DNA from: an uncultured Anaerolineaceae bacterium
GTDB lineage: Bacteria > Chloroflexota > Anaerolineae > Anaerolineales > Anaerolineaceae
NCBI GenBank assembly: GCA_937920255.1
Contig: CALDSL010000045.1
Span: forward strand, 1 to 5,559
Direction of reading: 5' to 3'
DNA length: 5,559 nucleotides
A program made the position numbers and the translations under genes. Positions 4,935 through 5,559 of the stretch are shown in pieces (position 1 is the first letter of the stretch; every line of letters begins with the position of its first letter). The notes below the pieces were generated by a model. The model was not told where the DNA came from. It saw only the letters and a program-made list of their open reading frames with translations, and made no database searches.

Positions 4935-5330
4935 TTATCTTGCTGGCGGCTGGGCTTCGGTACCCGAAATCTGGCCGGCTTCCTGGTCCAAGCCGAACTT
5001 GATCATCAGGTTGCGTAAGTCTTTGCGCTTGAACAACTTGACATTGACATCCGGGTACAACTCTTTCATGCGCCGCAGGCGGCGGTTTTTGTACCCGGAG
5101 AGTTTGGGACGCAGCGTGGTCAGTTCCACGTACAGATCCTGCTCCGGCAAGTAAAAATCCGGCGAAAAAGCTTCGATGATGTTCCCGTCCTTGTCCCAAT
5201 CCAACGGGAAGGTGCGCGGCTCGTACACCCAGGCGATCCCGTAAAAGTCGAGAATTCGGGCAAAGGCTTGTTCTGTAGGGTGGGAAAATTGATGTTGTGG
5301 AAGCGATTGTGTCTCAATCAATGCAGGCAT
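4935..5330 (-). CDS. uncharacterised protein resembling the PD-(D/E)XK nuclease fold
   Basis: A 131-residue soluble protein with no signal peptide or membrane segment. Its pattern recalls small Vsr/DUF559-like members of the PD-(D/E)XK fold. HPTEQAFARILDFYGIAWVYEP (17-38) would be the first helix with conserved Glu20. Then come FSPDFYLPEQDLYVELTT (55-72), with Pro57-Asp58 as the motif aspartate and Glu69 at the next strand. The usual E-x-K lysine is a threonine (Thr71), though Lys75 or Lys82 is close by. A basic helix KNRRLRRMKELYP (81-93) and a strand plus helix (VKLFKRKDLRNLMIKFG, 97-113) follow; the last 18 residues look disordered. It overlaps the upstream kinase-like gene by 17 nt and ends one base before hpt, so all three are one operon. 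Function unknown. A nuclease, an inactive nucleic-acid-binding relative, or an unrelated fold are all possible. Confidence 0.75.
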   Translation of the reverse strand: MPALIETQSLPQHQFSHPTEQAFARILDFYGIAWVYEPRTFPLDWDKDGNIIEAFSPDFYLPEQDLYVELTTLRPKLSGYKNRRLRRMKELYPDVNVKLFKRKDLRNLMIKFGLDQEAGQISGTEAQPPAR

Positions 5331-5559
5331 TCTTCTTCTCAGATGATTGTGTTCCCTGGCTGGACATAATTTCGCAGATTACCCCCGCAGCCGTTTCCGG
5401 GTCAATTTTTTCGGTATTAATTACCACGTCGTATAACTCTGGCGAGTCCCAATCCGAGGCATAAAAGCGTTTGAGGAACGCGCGCCGGCTGCGGTCGCTG
5501 GCCTCGATCTGGGCTTTGGCGGCTTCGACGGAGATGGAATGCTCCTGCATCAACCGTTC
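5314..5559 (-). CDS. cytidylate kinase-like family protein, C-terminal end (partial)
   Basis: The 5' end is cut by the window edge. Eighty-one residues are visible, reading ERLMQEHSISVEAAKAQIEA and ending SSEKKNACID before TGA. SDRSRRAFLKRFYASDWDSPELYDVVINTEKIDPETAA is the typical end of the cytidylate kinase-like family (Pfam PF13189): the D-x-x-R-x-x-F/Y...Y-x-x-D-W lid region followed by LYDVVINTEKI. Such proteins are related to Cmk nucleoside monophosphate kinases, but the true substrate is often unproven. The P-loop would lie upstream, outside the window. The internal TTG and ATG near 5553-5548 are not the start, because the frame stays open to the edge and the homology continues through it. 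It is first of three packed genes leading to hpt, which suggests nucleotide metabolism. Confidence 0.85.
   Translation of the reverse strand, partial: ERLMQEHSISVEAAKAQIEASDRSRRAFLKRFYASDWDSPELYDVVINTEKIDPETAAGVICEIMSSQGTQSSEKKNACID

Overview
The window is bacterial chromosome and holds three transcription blocks. Overall protein character and gene mix (a complete F1 beta/epsilon set, an MreB-type actin, Rex, and a cytidylate kinase-like family protein beside hpt) point to a Chloroflexota bacterium, most likely of the Anaerolineae type. That placement is inference from gene content, not proven by any marker here. Codon use is GC-rich in all genes, whereas the 3.8-4.32 kb intergenic stretch is visibly richer in A and T.

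Block 1 (plus strand, 1-3115) is the end of an ATP synthase operon: the last 59 codons of atpG, complete atpD and atpC, then an MreB/actin-family gene with its own ribosome-binding site 23 bp after atpC. The first three encode the gamma, beta and epsilon subunits of the F1 motor. The MreB-like protein keeps the fold signatures, but three active-site positions are changed (E to Q, D to C, T to M), so it may bind nucleotide without normal hydrolysis. A 14-bp hairpin at 3133-3163 ends this block and separates it from convergent rex.

Block 2 (minus strand, 3174-3788) is rex, an NAD(H)-sensing transcriptional repressor, with a recognisable promoter and a candidate Rex operator overlapping its -35 region, which suggests autoregulation.

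Between rex and hpt (about 3800-4320) there is no convincing ORF. Instead there is a near-consensus sigma-70 promoter on the plus strand (TTGACT, 17 bp, TATAAT). About 350 nt follow that can be closed by a long-range helix between its first and last bases, with many internal complementary segments and a final T-run. This looks like an abundant, structured non-coding RNA. I could not match it to RNase P RNA, tmRNA, 6S or SRP RNA. It is the main candidate for something undescribed.

Block 3 (minus strand, 4355-5559) is a tightly packed operon: the C-terminus of a cytidylate kinase-like protein, a 131-aa protein resembling the PD-(D/E)XK nuclease fold, and hpt (hypoxanthine phosphoribosyltransferase). 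The first pair overlap by 17 nt and the second pair are separated by 1 nt. A hairpin containing the hpt stop codon ends the operon and may also terminate the oncoming ncRNA transcript.
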